Source: Limisphaerales bacterium
GTDB taxonomy: Bacteria; Verrucomicrobiota; Verrucomicrobiia; Limisphaerales; JAKEEH01
Length of the DNA: 54,810 nt
Assembly (NCBI GenBank): GCA_022616725.1
Contig: JAKEEH010000420.1
Location: forward strand, 1-54,810
Direction: 5' to 3'
Positions 8,045 to 14,739 of the stretch are shown in pieces; position 1 is the first letter of the stretch, and every line of letters starts with the position of its first letter. The position numbers were made by a program, and so were the translations under genes. The notes beneath the pieces are model-generated. The model was not told the origin of the DNA and searched no databases. It saw only the letters and a program-made list of their open reading frames with translations.

Positions 8045-8332
8045 ATGGCCGAAACGGACCTGAACGTTAAATACGTCGCCCACCTTGCGCGGCTGAAGCT
8101 TACTGCTGAAGAGGAGCAGAAGTTTGGCGCGCAGCTTGGGCAAGTGCTTGGTTATATCGAGAAGCTTCGCCAGCTCGACGTCTCGCAGGTTGAGCCGACG
8201 GCTCACGCGACGCCGCTCTCGAACATCACGCGTCCCGACGAGGTCCGCCCCTCTATCTCAAATGAGGAAGCTTTGCGCAATGCCCCCGCGAAGGCGAACG
8301 GCCTGTTCGTCGTGCCCAAAATTGTGGAATAG
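8045..8332 (+). CDS. gatC: Asp-tRNA(Asn)/Glu-tRNA(Gln) amidotransferase subunit C
   Basis: A 95-residue GatC: VKYVAHLARLKLTAEEEQKF at the N-terminus, the LGYIEKLRQLDVSQVEPTAH core, then the NITRPDEVRPS and APAKANGLFVVPKIVE C-terminal motifs. GatC wraps around GatA and GatB and stabilises the complex that converts Glu-tRNA(Gln) or Asp-tRNA(Asn) to the amidated form. The start at 8045 gives the normal length; an earlier in-frame ATG at 8018 lacks conserved residues. Unusually, gatA and gatB do not follow; ftsY comes next, so the rest of the complex must be elsewhere. Confidence 0.93.
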   Translation: MAETDLNVKYVAHLARLKLTAEEEQKFGAQLGQVLGYIEKLRQLDVSQVEPTAHATPLSNITRPDEVRPSISNEEALRNAPAKANGLFVVPKIVE

Positions 8333-8367
8333 AACGTCACGCCGGCATTAAATGGGCTGGTAGCCGT

Positions 8368-9285
8368 ATGGGCGTGTTCGATAAATTCAAGGAGGGGTTG
8401 CAGAAGACCCACAGCAAGCTGGTCCACGAGATCAAGCGCATCGTCACACTCTCGCCGAAACTGACGGGCGCGACCCTGGAGGAACTCGAAGCCGCGCTGC
8501 TGGCGGCGGATTTTGGCGTGCCAGTGACCGAGGCCATTATCGCGGAAGCAAAAAAGGCCTACGAGACGCAAGGGCGCGGAGGCGGGGAGATATTTGAAGT
8601 CGCGCGGCGCGAGGTCGAAAGAGTGCTTTCCGCGAAGAAGGCAGGGTTGCATAAACAGCCGCAGGGCCTGACGGTGGTTTCGATTGTGGGGGTGAACGGC
8701 ACGGGGAAAACCACGACGGCAGCCAAGCTGGCCCATTTCGTGGAGGGCCGGGGTGAAGCCGCGGTGCTGGCGGCGTGCGACACATTTCGGGCGGCGGCGA
8801 TTGAGCAGCTTAAACTGTGGGGCCAACGGCTTGATGTCCCGGTGGTGGCGGGCGCTTACGGGGCCGATCCGGCTGCGGTGGCGCATGACGCGGTGCTGGC
8901 GGCGCAAGCGCGCAAAGCGCATTACTTATTTGTGGACACCGCCGGCCGGCTCCACACCAAGCACAATTTGATGCAGGAACTGCAGAAGTTGCACCGCGTG
9001 ATGGACAAAAAGGTCCCCGGCGCGCCGCACGAGACGCTGCTGGTGTTGGATGCAACGACGGGGATGAACGCGCTGACCCAGGCGCGAGAGTTTGACAAGG
9101 CCGTGAAGCTCACCGGGCTGATCGTGACCAAGCTGGACGGGACGAGCAAAGGCGGGATGATTGTGGCTATCCAGAAGGAACTCGGAATTCCGATAAAGTT
9201 TGTAGGAGTAGGTGAGCAACCCGACGACCTGCAACCGTTCGATGCGGCGGAGTTCGCGCGCGCCCTGTTCGAGGAGAAGGAATGA
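8368..9285 (+). CDS. ftsY: signal recognition particle receptor FtsY
   Basis: A 305-residue SRP-family GTPase. The N-terminal four-helix (N) domain is followed by the G domain: G1 loop GVNGTGKTTT at 108-117, the insertion-box region with CDTFRAAAIEQL at 137-148, DTAGRL at 190-195, and TKLDGTSKGG near 255-264. FtsY docks SRP-ribosome complexes at the membrane for co-translational insertion. The acidic A domain seen in E. coli is absent, which is normal for short FtsY proteins. Its stop overlaps the ribD start by four bases (ATGA), so the two are translationally coupled. Confidence 0.95.
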   Translation: MGVFDKFKEGLQKTHSKLVHEIKRIVTLSPKLTGATLEELEAALLAADFGVPVTEAIIAEAKKAYETQGRGGGEIFEVARREVERVLSAKKAGLHKQPQGLTVVSIVGVNGTGKTTTAAKLAHFVEGRGEAAVLAACDTFRAAAIEQLKLWGQRLDVPVVAGAYGADPAAVAHDAVLAAQARKAHYLFVDTAGRLHTKHNLMQELQKLHRVMDKKVPGAPHETLLVLDATTGMNALTQAREFDKAVKLTGLIVTKLDGTSKGGMIVAIQKELGIPIKFVGVGEQPDDLQPFDAAEFARALFEEKE

Positions 9286-10406
9286 ACGAAAGCGGGGCCG
9301 AGCACGCCTGTTTCATGCGGGTGGCGCTGCAACTGGCGCGGCGAGGCTACGGCAGAACTTCACCGAACCCGATGGTTGGAGCGGTGCTCGTGCGCGATGG
9401 GGAGATTATCGGTCGCGGGTGGCACCGCCGGGCAGGCGAGCCGCACGCCGAGATCGAGGCTTTCGAAGACGCGCGACAGCGCGGTGCTGAATTGCGCGGA
9501 GCGACCCTCTACGTGACGCTTGAGCCGTGCAGCACGCATGGACGGACCCCTCCTTGTACGGAGGCGATTTTCTCGGCGGGGGTGCGGCACGTCGTGGTGG
9601 GCGCAATTGACCCAAATCCGAAGCACGCTGGGCACGGCCTTAAGATTCTTCGAGGGCATGGCATCGAGTTGACGCAGGGAATTCTCGCGGACGAAGCAGT
9701 TCGGCTAAACGAAGCGTTCAACCACTGGGTGGTAGAGCGCACGCCCTTTGTGACAGTCAAAACGGCGATGAGCCTTGACGGGAAAATCGCGACACGCACC
9801 GGCGAGTCGAAATGGATCACGGGTGAAGCCGCCCGCGCACACGGCATGAAACTGCGATACGGCGCCGACGCAATGCTTGTTGGGATCAACACTGTATTGC
9901 GAGACGATCCCAGCCTGACGGTGAGGCTGAAGGGCGTCACAAAGCCGCTGCGGCGGATCATCCTGGATTCGAGAGCGCGCACCCCGCTGGCGAGCCGCGT
10001 GATCTCTGACGAGCACGCCAGCCTCACGACCGTCGTCGTAGGCAAAAATGCCCCTGCAGGACGCATATTGAAGTTGGAACGGAGGGTCCGGGTCTGGCAG
10101 GCGCCGGAGCGGAACGATGGCATCGACGTGCGCTGGACCTTGGAAAAGCTGGGCGGGGAAAACGTGACTCACCTGCTGGTGGAAGGGGGCGGCGAGGTGA
10201 ATGCGGCGTTTTTGCTCGGCGGGTTTGCTCAGCGCATTGCTTTTTTCTATGCGCCGCTTGTGATTGGGGGAAACGATGCTACAAAGGCGGTCGCGGGCAT
10301 CGGCATTCTCGATGCTGCGAAGGGCCTGCGGCTCACCGACGTAAACTGGAAGCGCCTGGGTGTGGACTTGCTGTTAACCGCGCGCGTCGAAGGCCGCCGC
10401 AATTAG
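9282..10406 (+). CDS. ribD: bifunctional riboflavin deaminase/reductase RibD
   Basis: A 374-residue fusion enzyme of riboflavin synthesis. The N-terminal deaminase domain has the zinc site H55-A-E57 and P82-C83...P91-C92 (EPCSTHGRTPPC), and the C-terminal reductase domain has TVKTAMSLDGKIATRTGESKW (read in two parts), the DAMLVGINTVLRDDPSLTVR loop and LLVEGGGEVNAAFL. Together they turn the GTP cyclohydrolase II product into 5-amino-6-ribitylamino-uracil phosphate. It overlaps ftsY by four bases and is followed six bases later by ribE. The remaining genes (ribBA, ribH) are not in the window. I saw no FMN riboswitch upstream. Confidence 0.95.
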   Translation: MNESGAEHACFMRVALQLARRGYGRTSPNPMVGAVLVRDGEIIGRGWHRRAGEPHAEIEAFEDARQRGAELRGATLYVTLEPCSTHGRTPPCTEAIFSAGVRHVVVGAIDPNPKHAGHGLKILRGHGIELTQGILADEAVRLNEAFNHWVVERTPFVTVKTAMSLDGKIATRTGESKWITGEAARAHGMKLRYGADAMLVGINTVLRDDPSLTVRLKGVTKPLRRIILDSRARTPLASRVISDEHASLTTVVVGKNAPAGRILKLERRVRVWQAPERNDGIDVRWTLEKLGGENVTHLLVEGGGEVNAAFLLGGFAQRIAFFYAPLVIGGNDATKAVAGIGILDAAKGLRLTDVNWKRLGVDLLLTARVEGRRN

Positions 10407-10412
10407 CTAATT

Positions 10413-11012
10413 ATGTTTACTGGAATTGTTGAAGAAGCTGCCACCGTGACGCATGTGCAGGAGGGCAAGGAATCGATTGAGTTCGCCGTCGATTCCAAGG
10501 TCTGCGCGAAAGCGCTGAAAATCGGCGACAGCCTTGCCGTCAATGGCTGCTGCCTCACGGTCGTCAATCGCAGCGGCCTGGCCAAACGGATCATCCACTT
10601 TGACCTGCTGCTGGAAACCTGGAAACGCACAAACCTGCAGTTCATGCACCCGGGATCGCTGGTAAACCTTGAGCGTCCGCTGGCGGCGAATGGCCGGCTG
10701 GACGGTCATTTCGTCACCGGCCACATCGACGGCATCGGCAGCATCCTGCGCTGGGAACAATCGGGCAAGGATTGGGTGCTGGAAGTGTTCCCGCCCGAGG
10801 AAGTGATGCGCTACCTGGTGCCGAAAGGCTCGGTGGCGGTGGACGGCATCAGCCTGACGGTCGCGGAAGTGCGAAAGAAAAGCTTTGTGGCATGGATCAT
10901 TCCACACACGCGGGACCACACGGCGATGAGCGCGCGGACAGTCAGCGACGCCGTGAATCTGGAAGCCGATATTCTGGGCAAGTACGTGGAGAAGTTCGTG
11001 AAGCCGCGATAG
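10413..11012 (+). CDS. ribE: riboflavin synthase alpha chain
   Basis: A 199-residue enzyme that dismutates two 6,7-dimethyl-8-ribityllumazine molecules to riboflavin. It opens with MFTGIVEE, followed by two lumazine-binding beta-barrels: the first with LAVNGCCLTVV and NLERPLAANGRLDGHFVTGH, the second with GSVAVDGISLTVAEV and FVAWIIPHTRDHT. The C-terminal helix (LEADILGKYVEKFV) trimerises the enzyme. Length is normal. It lies six bases after ribD in the same operon. Confidence 0.95.
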   Translation: MFTGIVEEAATVTHVQEGKESIEFAVDSKVCAKALKIGDSLAVNGCCLTVVNRSGLAKRIIHFDLLLETWKRTNLQFMHPGSLVNLERPLAANGRLDGHFVTGHIDGIGSILRWEQSGKDWVLEVFPPEEVMRYLVPKGSVAVDGISLTVAEVRKKSFVAWIIPHTRDHTAMSARTVSDAVNLEADILGKYVEKFVKPR

Positions 11013-11035
11013 AGCGCGCTCGCCGTTCGCGCGCT
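11013..11035. terminator. possible hairpin between convergent genes
   Basis: A GC stem (AGCGCG...CGCGCT) lies between ribE and the convergent lipoprotein gene. No T-run follows on either side, so it is only a weak candidate for a terminator. Confidence 0.3.
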
Positions 11036-11042
11036 AGAGCGT

Positions 11043-11315
11043 TCACAGCGGCTCGATTGACCGGATGCGAAACGCCGGAAGAATGACTTCGGCGCCCGAA
11101 CTGTCCTTGAAACGATACGTCTCAGTGGCTTTGTCCAGTTTTGGCCGGCTGGAGGTGGTGATTTCATGGTGGTTGCTGAGCGTGATTTTATAGCGCTGCG
11201 CGCAACCCGTGGTGAAGCAAAGGGTCAGGGCGAGGAGGGCGGCCAGCGTCATTCGATTGTTCTCGCGCCGATTGCCATATTTCGCGTGGCGTGGATCTGC
11301 GTTGCGTACTTTCAT
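11043..11315 (-). CDS. small YgdI/YgdR-type lipoprotein
   Basis: About 90 residues when started at the Met at 11315 (an alternative Met at 11252 also precedes the signal sequence). After a basic segment (RRENNR) comes a hydrophobic stretch ending in a lipobox FTTGC, so the mature protein would be lipidated at that cysteine. The following domain, YKITLSNHHEITTSSRPKLD...YRFKDSSGAEVILPAFRIRSIEP, fits the YgdI/YgdR SH3-like lipoprotein family (about 50 residues after the Cys). Its function in the envelope is unknown. The gene converges with ribE. Confidence 0.7.
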   Translation of the reverse strand: MKVRNADPRHAKYGNRRENNRMTLAALLALTLCFTTGCAQRYKITLSNHHEITTSSRPKLDKATETYRFKDSSGAEVILPAFRIRSIEPL

Positions 11316-11876
11316 AAGATTCTGGAGCATGGGAAGACGTACGTATTCGTACTTGGACATACTCGTCGATTCGGAATCACTCAAGAAAATCTCCGCCGCT
11401 GCGCCATGCTTATTGGCGTTCGGTACGGAAATGCGAGGTAAGTTGCAGATTTCTTGGGGTCGATCCCCGCAGGATTTGGCAGATCCAAAGCTTATTCGCT
11501 TTGGGAGCATAGACTTGCTTCCCCATAGGGGTCAGGCCGGCAGCAGTTTTGGCGCGCGCTTGGCCATAAGCCCAAGACGGCCGGTGCGTCGTCGGTCGTC
11601 GCTGAGTTTGGTGGTTAGCCGGCAAAGGAAGCAGGATTTTGTCTGGGGCCTGATTTGCTCCAGGATGGCCTATAAACGTTCGTAAGCGTGAGGGGTATCC
11701 ACATAGCGGCCGGTCAAGCTTTATCGTTAAACATTGGCTATTCCCGACATCCGGGATCCCGCAAAAGCGCCTTATAACTAAAATATGTAATATAATATGT
11801 CTATAACTATAGTATAGATTGGTATCCGACAAGCGAATTCGGGCACGTGAAAACTCAGCACGTGTGTCAGAGGGGA
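11316..11876. other. gap without recognised gene; AT-rich at its end
   Basis: Open frames exist on the minus strand (for example 11410-11832), but the peptides look non-natural and match no family I know. From about 11770 to 11820 the sequence turns strongly AT-rich (ctataactatagtatag), unlike the GC-rich surroundings. This marks the edge of the accessory islet that follows. Confidence 0.4.
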
Positions 11877-11880
11877 TTTT

Positions 11881-11899
11881 TGTGTCAGAACTGTGTCAG
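11881..11899 (+). repeat. direct repeat, left edge of islet
   Basis: TGTGTCAGAACTGTGTCAG is itself a doublet of TGTGTCAG. A copy matching at 17 of 19 positions lies at 13680-13698, just before tRNA-Leu. The pair brackets the islet with the TIR gene and could be an attachment site or a footprint of a mobile element. A further partial copy is at 11863-11870. Confidence 0.5.
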
Positions 11900-12159
11900 G
11901 ATCAAAGTTGCCATTGAATGACTTCCAGAAACTCCAAGGCTGCCCCGCACCGTCACCCTTCCCCCTTGGATTCTTGGGCACCCCGCCCTTCGGGATGGCA
12001 GCCCTTGCTTTCCGGGCGTGGCTATTCTCGGGATTGCTGCGGCCCAGCCATCAATGCGACATGCCATGAGAATTCTGAAGCGGAATATCTTGGCTTTTGA
12101 GTCGCTGTGGCTCAGTTTCGTCAGTCGGACCGAATAGGCGACGGAAGGCTGGAGAGCAT

Positions 12160-12378
12160 ATGAAAATCACCGATTTGATTTCTGAGTTACAGCAGTTAGC
12201 CAAATCCGCTGCAAATGCGAACGTGGTGTTCGAGTGGCATGAATTTGAGGGCAACGGCACTTGTAGCAGCCCCGCGGCCTTGCCGGTGACCGAGTCATCA
12301 TACGGATCACAGAGCCAAATCGAGTCAATGCGGTCAAAGGTGTGGAGTACGATGCGTAGGGCTGAACCTTTATGCTGA
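12160..12378 (+). CDS. small hypothetical protein of the islet
   Basis: A 72-residue frame with a good Shine-Dalgarno (GGAGAG three bases before the ATG). The N-terminal MKITDLISELQQLAKSAANANVVFEW resembles, in pattern only, the small 'MKV-x-DLIxxLxxLxxDAxV' proteins common in phages and islands. The C-terminal third (SQIESMRSKVWSTMRRAEPLC) lacks that character and may be out of frame. It lies 19 bases upstream of the TIR gene and could form an operon with it. Function unknown. Confidence 0.5.
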   Translation: MKITDLISELQQLAKSAANANVVFEWHEFEGNGTCSSPAALPVTESSYGSQSQIESMRSKVWSTMRRAEPLC

Positions 12379-12397
12379 GCATCTGACGGAGTGTGGT

Positions 12398-12847
12398 GTG
12401 GATATTTTCGTCTCGCATGCAGCATCGTCCGTGCGATATGCGGTGCGTTTTAAGGAGCTAATCCTTGAGTGTTCGACAGGCGCTAAGGTGTTTCTGAGTT
12501 CAGATTGGGAATCCATTCCTTCCGGTTCGATCTGGCTTGAGCAAATCGAAAGCGCGCTATTGAAATGTCAGCAGTTTTTCGTGCTCATCGTCGAGCCGGC
12601 GGATGCAAAGCGCCTTTGGATCAACTACGAGGTCGGTTTCGCGAGAGGCAGACAATTACTCCCGAAGATAATCGTATTCAGCGGCATTCCTCCAACCGCA
12701 TTCGAGTATCCGCTGAGCGGTATCCACTTACTTTTTCATGGCGACACAAACCGGTGGATGTCGGAATTTCGAGAGATTGGCCTGCGAGTAACTACGGAAA
12801 TCCAAGGACGCTTTGCAGCCTTGTTCGAGAAAAGGTCCGTGCCATAG
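12398..12847 (+). CDS. TIR-domain protein
   Basis: A 149-residue protein that is almost entirely one TIR domain: strand A DIFVSHAASSVRYAVRFKELI, then AKVFLSSDWESIPSGSIWLEQIESALLKC, strand FFVLIVEP, and the helix WINYEVGFARGR carrying the putative catalytic glutamate E78. Bacterial TIR domains often cleave NAD+ or make cyclic ADP-ribose signals in phage defence (Thoeris, TIR-APAZ and others). The start is GTG at 12398, with GGAG upstream. There is no fused sensor or effector domain, so partner genes would be needed; the next gene, 39 bases away, is the obvious candidate. Confidence 0.8.
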   Translation: MDIFVSHAASSVRYAVRFKELILECSTGAKVFLSSDWESIPSGSIWLEQIESALLKCQQFFVLIVEPADAKRLWINYEVGFARGRQLLPKIIVFSGIPPTAFEYPLSGIHLLFHGDTNRWMSEFREIGLRVTTEIQGRFAALFEKRSVP

Positions 12848-12886
12848 TCCGCCTTATTGCGCGTGCAGCGGTTTCGCTCGGTTCTT

Positions 12887-13483
12887 ATGATTAAAGCCAC
12901 GGAGCGATGCGTGAAGCAATTTCGGATATACCTGAAATCTGAGTTGAGCAAACTCGGGAACCAAGGAAATGGTTGTTGGTTTCTGGGCTGTGTTTCATCC
13001 GAGGTCCTCAACTTGTGCGGCGTGCCAGCTAATCTCGACGATCTTGTTGAGGCGTTTCATTCACAGGAACGAGTAAACACGTTTGTAGATTCATTGGCCG
13101 ACACAAAACTGGAGTTGCTCACCAAGACCTGTGATCAGGAATGGAGGAAGAATGGCATCTATGACGAGCTGAAAAACCATTCAGATTGGAGAGAGGAACG
13201 CGTTGCAATCGGCAGCGTTGACGTGCGGCAAGCTGAACCTGAACTACCAATCGCGGCTATTTTTAAGCGCAATGCCTTCCAGCTCACCCGCATTGCTGAC
13301 GATCCTGAACTCTGGACACACAAACCATATGCGGAGTGGGATTTGAACGCCCCGGTTTTCTTCCCCATATTTCTGGGTAGGTACAAATCAGGCCGCTGGA
13401 AGTTATTTGACGGTATTCATCGGGCGATTCACCTTGCCCGACGAGGCGAAGACACGATAACGGTTTACTTTTACAAGGTCTGA
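12887..13483 (+). CDS. hypothetical protein with C-terminal ParB/sulfiredoxin-like motif
   Basis: A 198-residue protein of unknown family started at the ATG at 12887 (a TTG at 12857 would add ten residues). The C-terminal 80 residues end in FLGRYKSGRWKLFDGIHRAIHLARRGEDTITVYFYKV (read in parts): the D-G-x-H-R-A at about 175-180 is the signature of ParB-like/sulfiredoxin-like nucleotide-binding folds. The N-terminal 120 residues are helical and charged with no motif I recognise. It follows the TIR gene by 39 bases on the same strand. A joint defence role is possible but inferred. Confidence 0.65.
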   Translation: MIKATERCVKQFRIYLKSELSKLGNQGNGCWFLGCVSSEVLNLCGVPANLDDLVEAFHSQERVNTFVDSLADTKLELLTKTCDQEWRKNGIYDELKNHSDWREERVAIGSVDVRQAEPELPIAAIFKRNAFQLTRIADDPELWTHKPYAEWDLNAPVFFPIFLGRYKSGRWKLFDGIHRAIHLARRGEDTITVYFYKV

Positions 13484-13656
13484 CCTTTGCAAGGCGCATG
13501 TCGCCTTTCGCTTCAAGGATGCTGTCCGAATCAGATTCCCTGTGGGTTAAACTTGCATTTCCCGGGGCTGTTGGTCAGCTTCGATCATGCCATATAGCGT
13601 GCCGTTGAGCTTGAGCCATCGGACTGCGCCCAACCGCACTTTGCTTTTTGCTTTCA

Positions 13657-13678
13657 GACGGGCCGGGGGGCCGTTTTC
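13657..13678 (+). terminator. possible terminator of the islet genes
   Basis: An imperfect GC-rich hairpin (ACGGGCC...GGCCGT) is followed by TTTTCTT on the plus strand, about 170 bases after the ParB-like gene. Its right edge runs into the direct repeat at 13680. On the minus strand, 13680-13555 retains a short open tail ending in stop that I could not assign. Confidence 0.35.
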
Positions 13679-13679
13679 T

Positions 13680-13698
13680 TGTGTCAGAGTTGTGTCAG
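13680..13698 (+). repeat. direct repeat, right edge of islet
   Basis: TGTGTCAGAGTTGTGTCAG, the partner of the repeat at 11881-11899 with 17 of 19 identical positions. It lies 35 bases from the 3' end of tRNA-Leu, a common integration target. Confidence 0.5.
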
Positions 13699-13715
13699 TT
13701 CAGACCAATTTTCGC

Positions 13716-13733
13716 ATTTTCCTCAAGGAAAAT
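13716..13733 (-). terminator. stem-loop downstream of tRNA-Leu
   Basis: ATTTTCC and GGAAAAT pair around a four-base loop directly after the tRNA, overlapping the last base of CCA. It may help end transcription or define the 3' end, although no strong T-run follows. Confidence 0.4.
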
Positions 13734-13817
13734 GGTGCGCTTAGCAGGACTTGAACCTGCACGGGTTGCCCCACTACCACCTCAAAGTAGCGTGTCTGCC
13801 AATTCCACCATAAGCGC
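13733..13817 (-). tRNA. tRNA-Leu (anticodon GAG)
   Basis: Read on the minus strand from 13817: acceptor arm GCGCTTA pairs with TAAGCGC, then a D arm (TGGTGGAATTGGCAGACA), an anticodon arm CTACT-TTGAGGT-GGTAG with GAG at the anticodon position, a long variable arm typical of leucine tRNAs (TGGGGCAACCC), a T arm with GGTTCAAGTCC, discriminator A and an encoded CCA. All arms close with good pairing. It decodes CUC/CUU codons. The accessory islet with the TIR gene lies directly at its 3' side. Confidence 0.95.
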
Positions 13818-13950
13818 GAACGACACCAAATTATTCAAGCCTCCACACGTTGCGTGCGCAAGTCAATTTGATAGCACAACGGGCGTGGAGTCGCAAGGTC
13901 GGACCTGCGATTTTCTTCGAATTGTGGGTCGCGCGCTTCCTCTCAATCCG

Positions 13951-14682
13951 TTATTTCACCGCCGCCCAGACTCGATGCGTATCATCGTGATCTTCCAGGC
14001 TCTGTAAGAACTCGCCGACTTCCGCCCGCTGTTCTTCGGTCAGGTCCGGGCAGGTTTTCGGGACGTAGCCCAGTTCACTCGTGATCACAGTCCAGCCATT
14101 TTGCTTGAGCCACTGTGACACTTCGTGGACGGCATTGCGTTCGGTAATGAAGCGGGCGCCCGCGGCTCCTTCCGGAATGTCGTCGTTGTCGGCAGCCGTT
14201 AGGGGTTCGACTTCATTGGCTCCGGCCTCGATAGCGGCAGCTTCGATGTCGCTGGCGGGGTTTGAATGGTAAGCCTCGACCAGGCCGACATGATCGAAGA
14301 GAAATTTATTGCTGCCGCCGGCGCCGAGTTGGCCTTTTTTGAAGAGCACGCGGAACTCCGGGGCGGTGCGGTTGGTGTTGTCCGTGAAGACCTCGACAAT
14401 GACAGGCACCTTGTGCGGCGCATAGCCTTCGAAAACGACGTGCTCCATGACCAACTTTTCCTCACCGAGGCCCGCGCCTTTCCTGATCGCCCGCTCGATG
14501 ACGTCGCGCGAGACGCTTTCTTTGCGGGCTTTCTCGACCGCGGTGGCCAGGCGCGCATTTAAATTGGGATCAGCGCCGCCCAACTTCGCGGCGACGGCAA
14601 TCTCTTTGACGATCTTCGCGGTTTTCTGGCCTTTCTTCAGCGAGGCCACCGCGCGTTTGGCATGAAGCCATTGGCGTCCCAT
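13951..14682 (-). CDS. yebC: YebC/TACO1 family protein
   Basis: A 243-residue YebC-like protein of normal length. It begins MGRQWLHAKRAVASLKKGQKTAKI and shows the family hallmarks DPNLNARLATAVEKARKESV, IERAIRKGAG, VIVEVFTDNTNRTAPEFRVLF and the SNKFLFDHVG segment, then the C-terminal domain with GWTVITSELGYVP. YebC proteins act on translation of polyproline stretches and/or as DNA-binding regulators. It stands alone between tRNA-Leu and the metal-efflux operon. Confidence 0.93.
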   Translation of the reverse strand: MGRQWLHAKRAVASLKKGQKTAKIVKEIAVAAKLGGADPNLNARLATAVEKARKESVSRDVIERAIRKGAGLGEEKLVMEHVVFEGYAPHKVPVIVEVFTDNTNRTAPEFRVLFKKGQLGAGGSNKFLFDHVGLVEAYHSNPASDIEAAAIEAGANEVEPLTAADNDDIPEGAAGARFITERNAVHEVSQWLKQNGWTVITSELGYVPKTCPDLTEEQRAEVGEFLQSLEDHDDTHRVWAAVK

Positions 14683-14739
14683 GGCCTAAATTAGCGTGAA
14701 GTTGCGCGCAAAGGCAATGATTGCCGACGATAGGGATGA

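Noticed and set aside
11410-11832. 140-codon minus-strand frame
   Set aside because: No family features, odd composition, and its 3' part overlaps the lipoprotein gene on the same strand in another frame.
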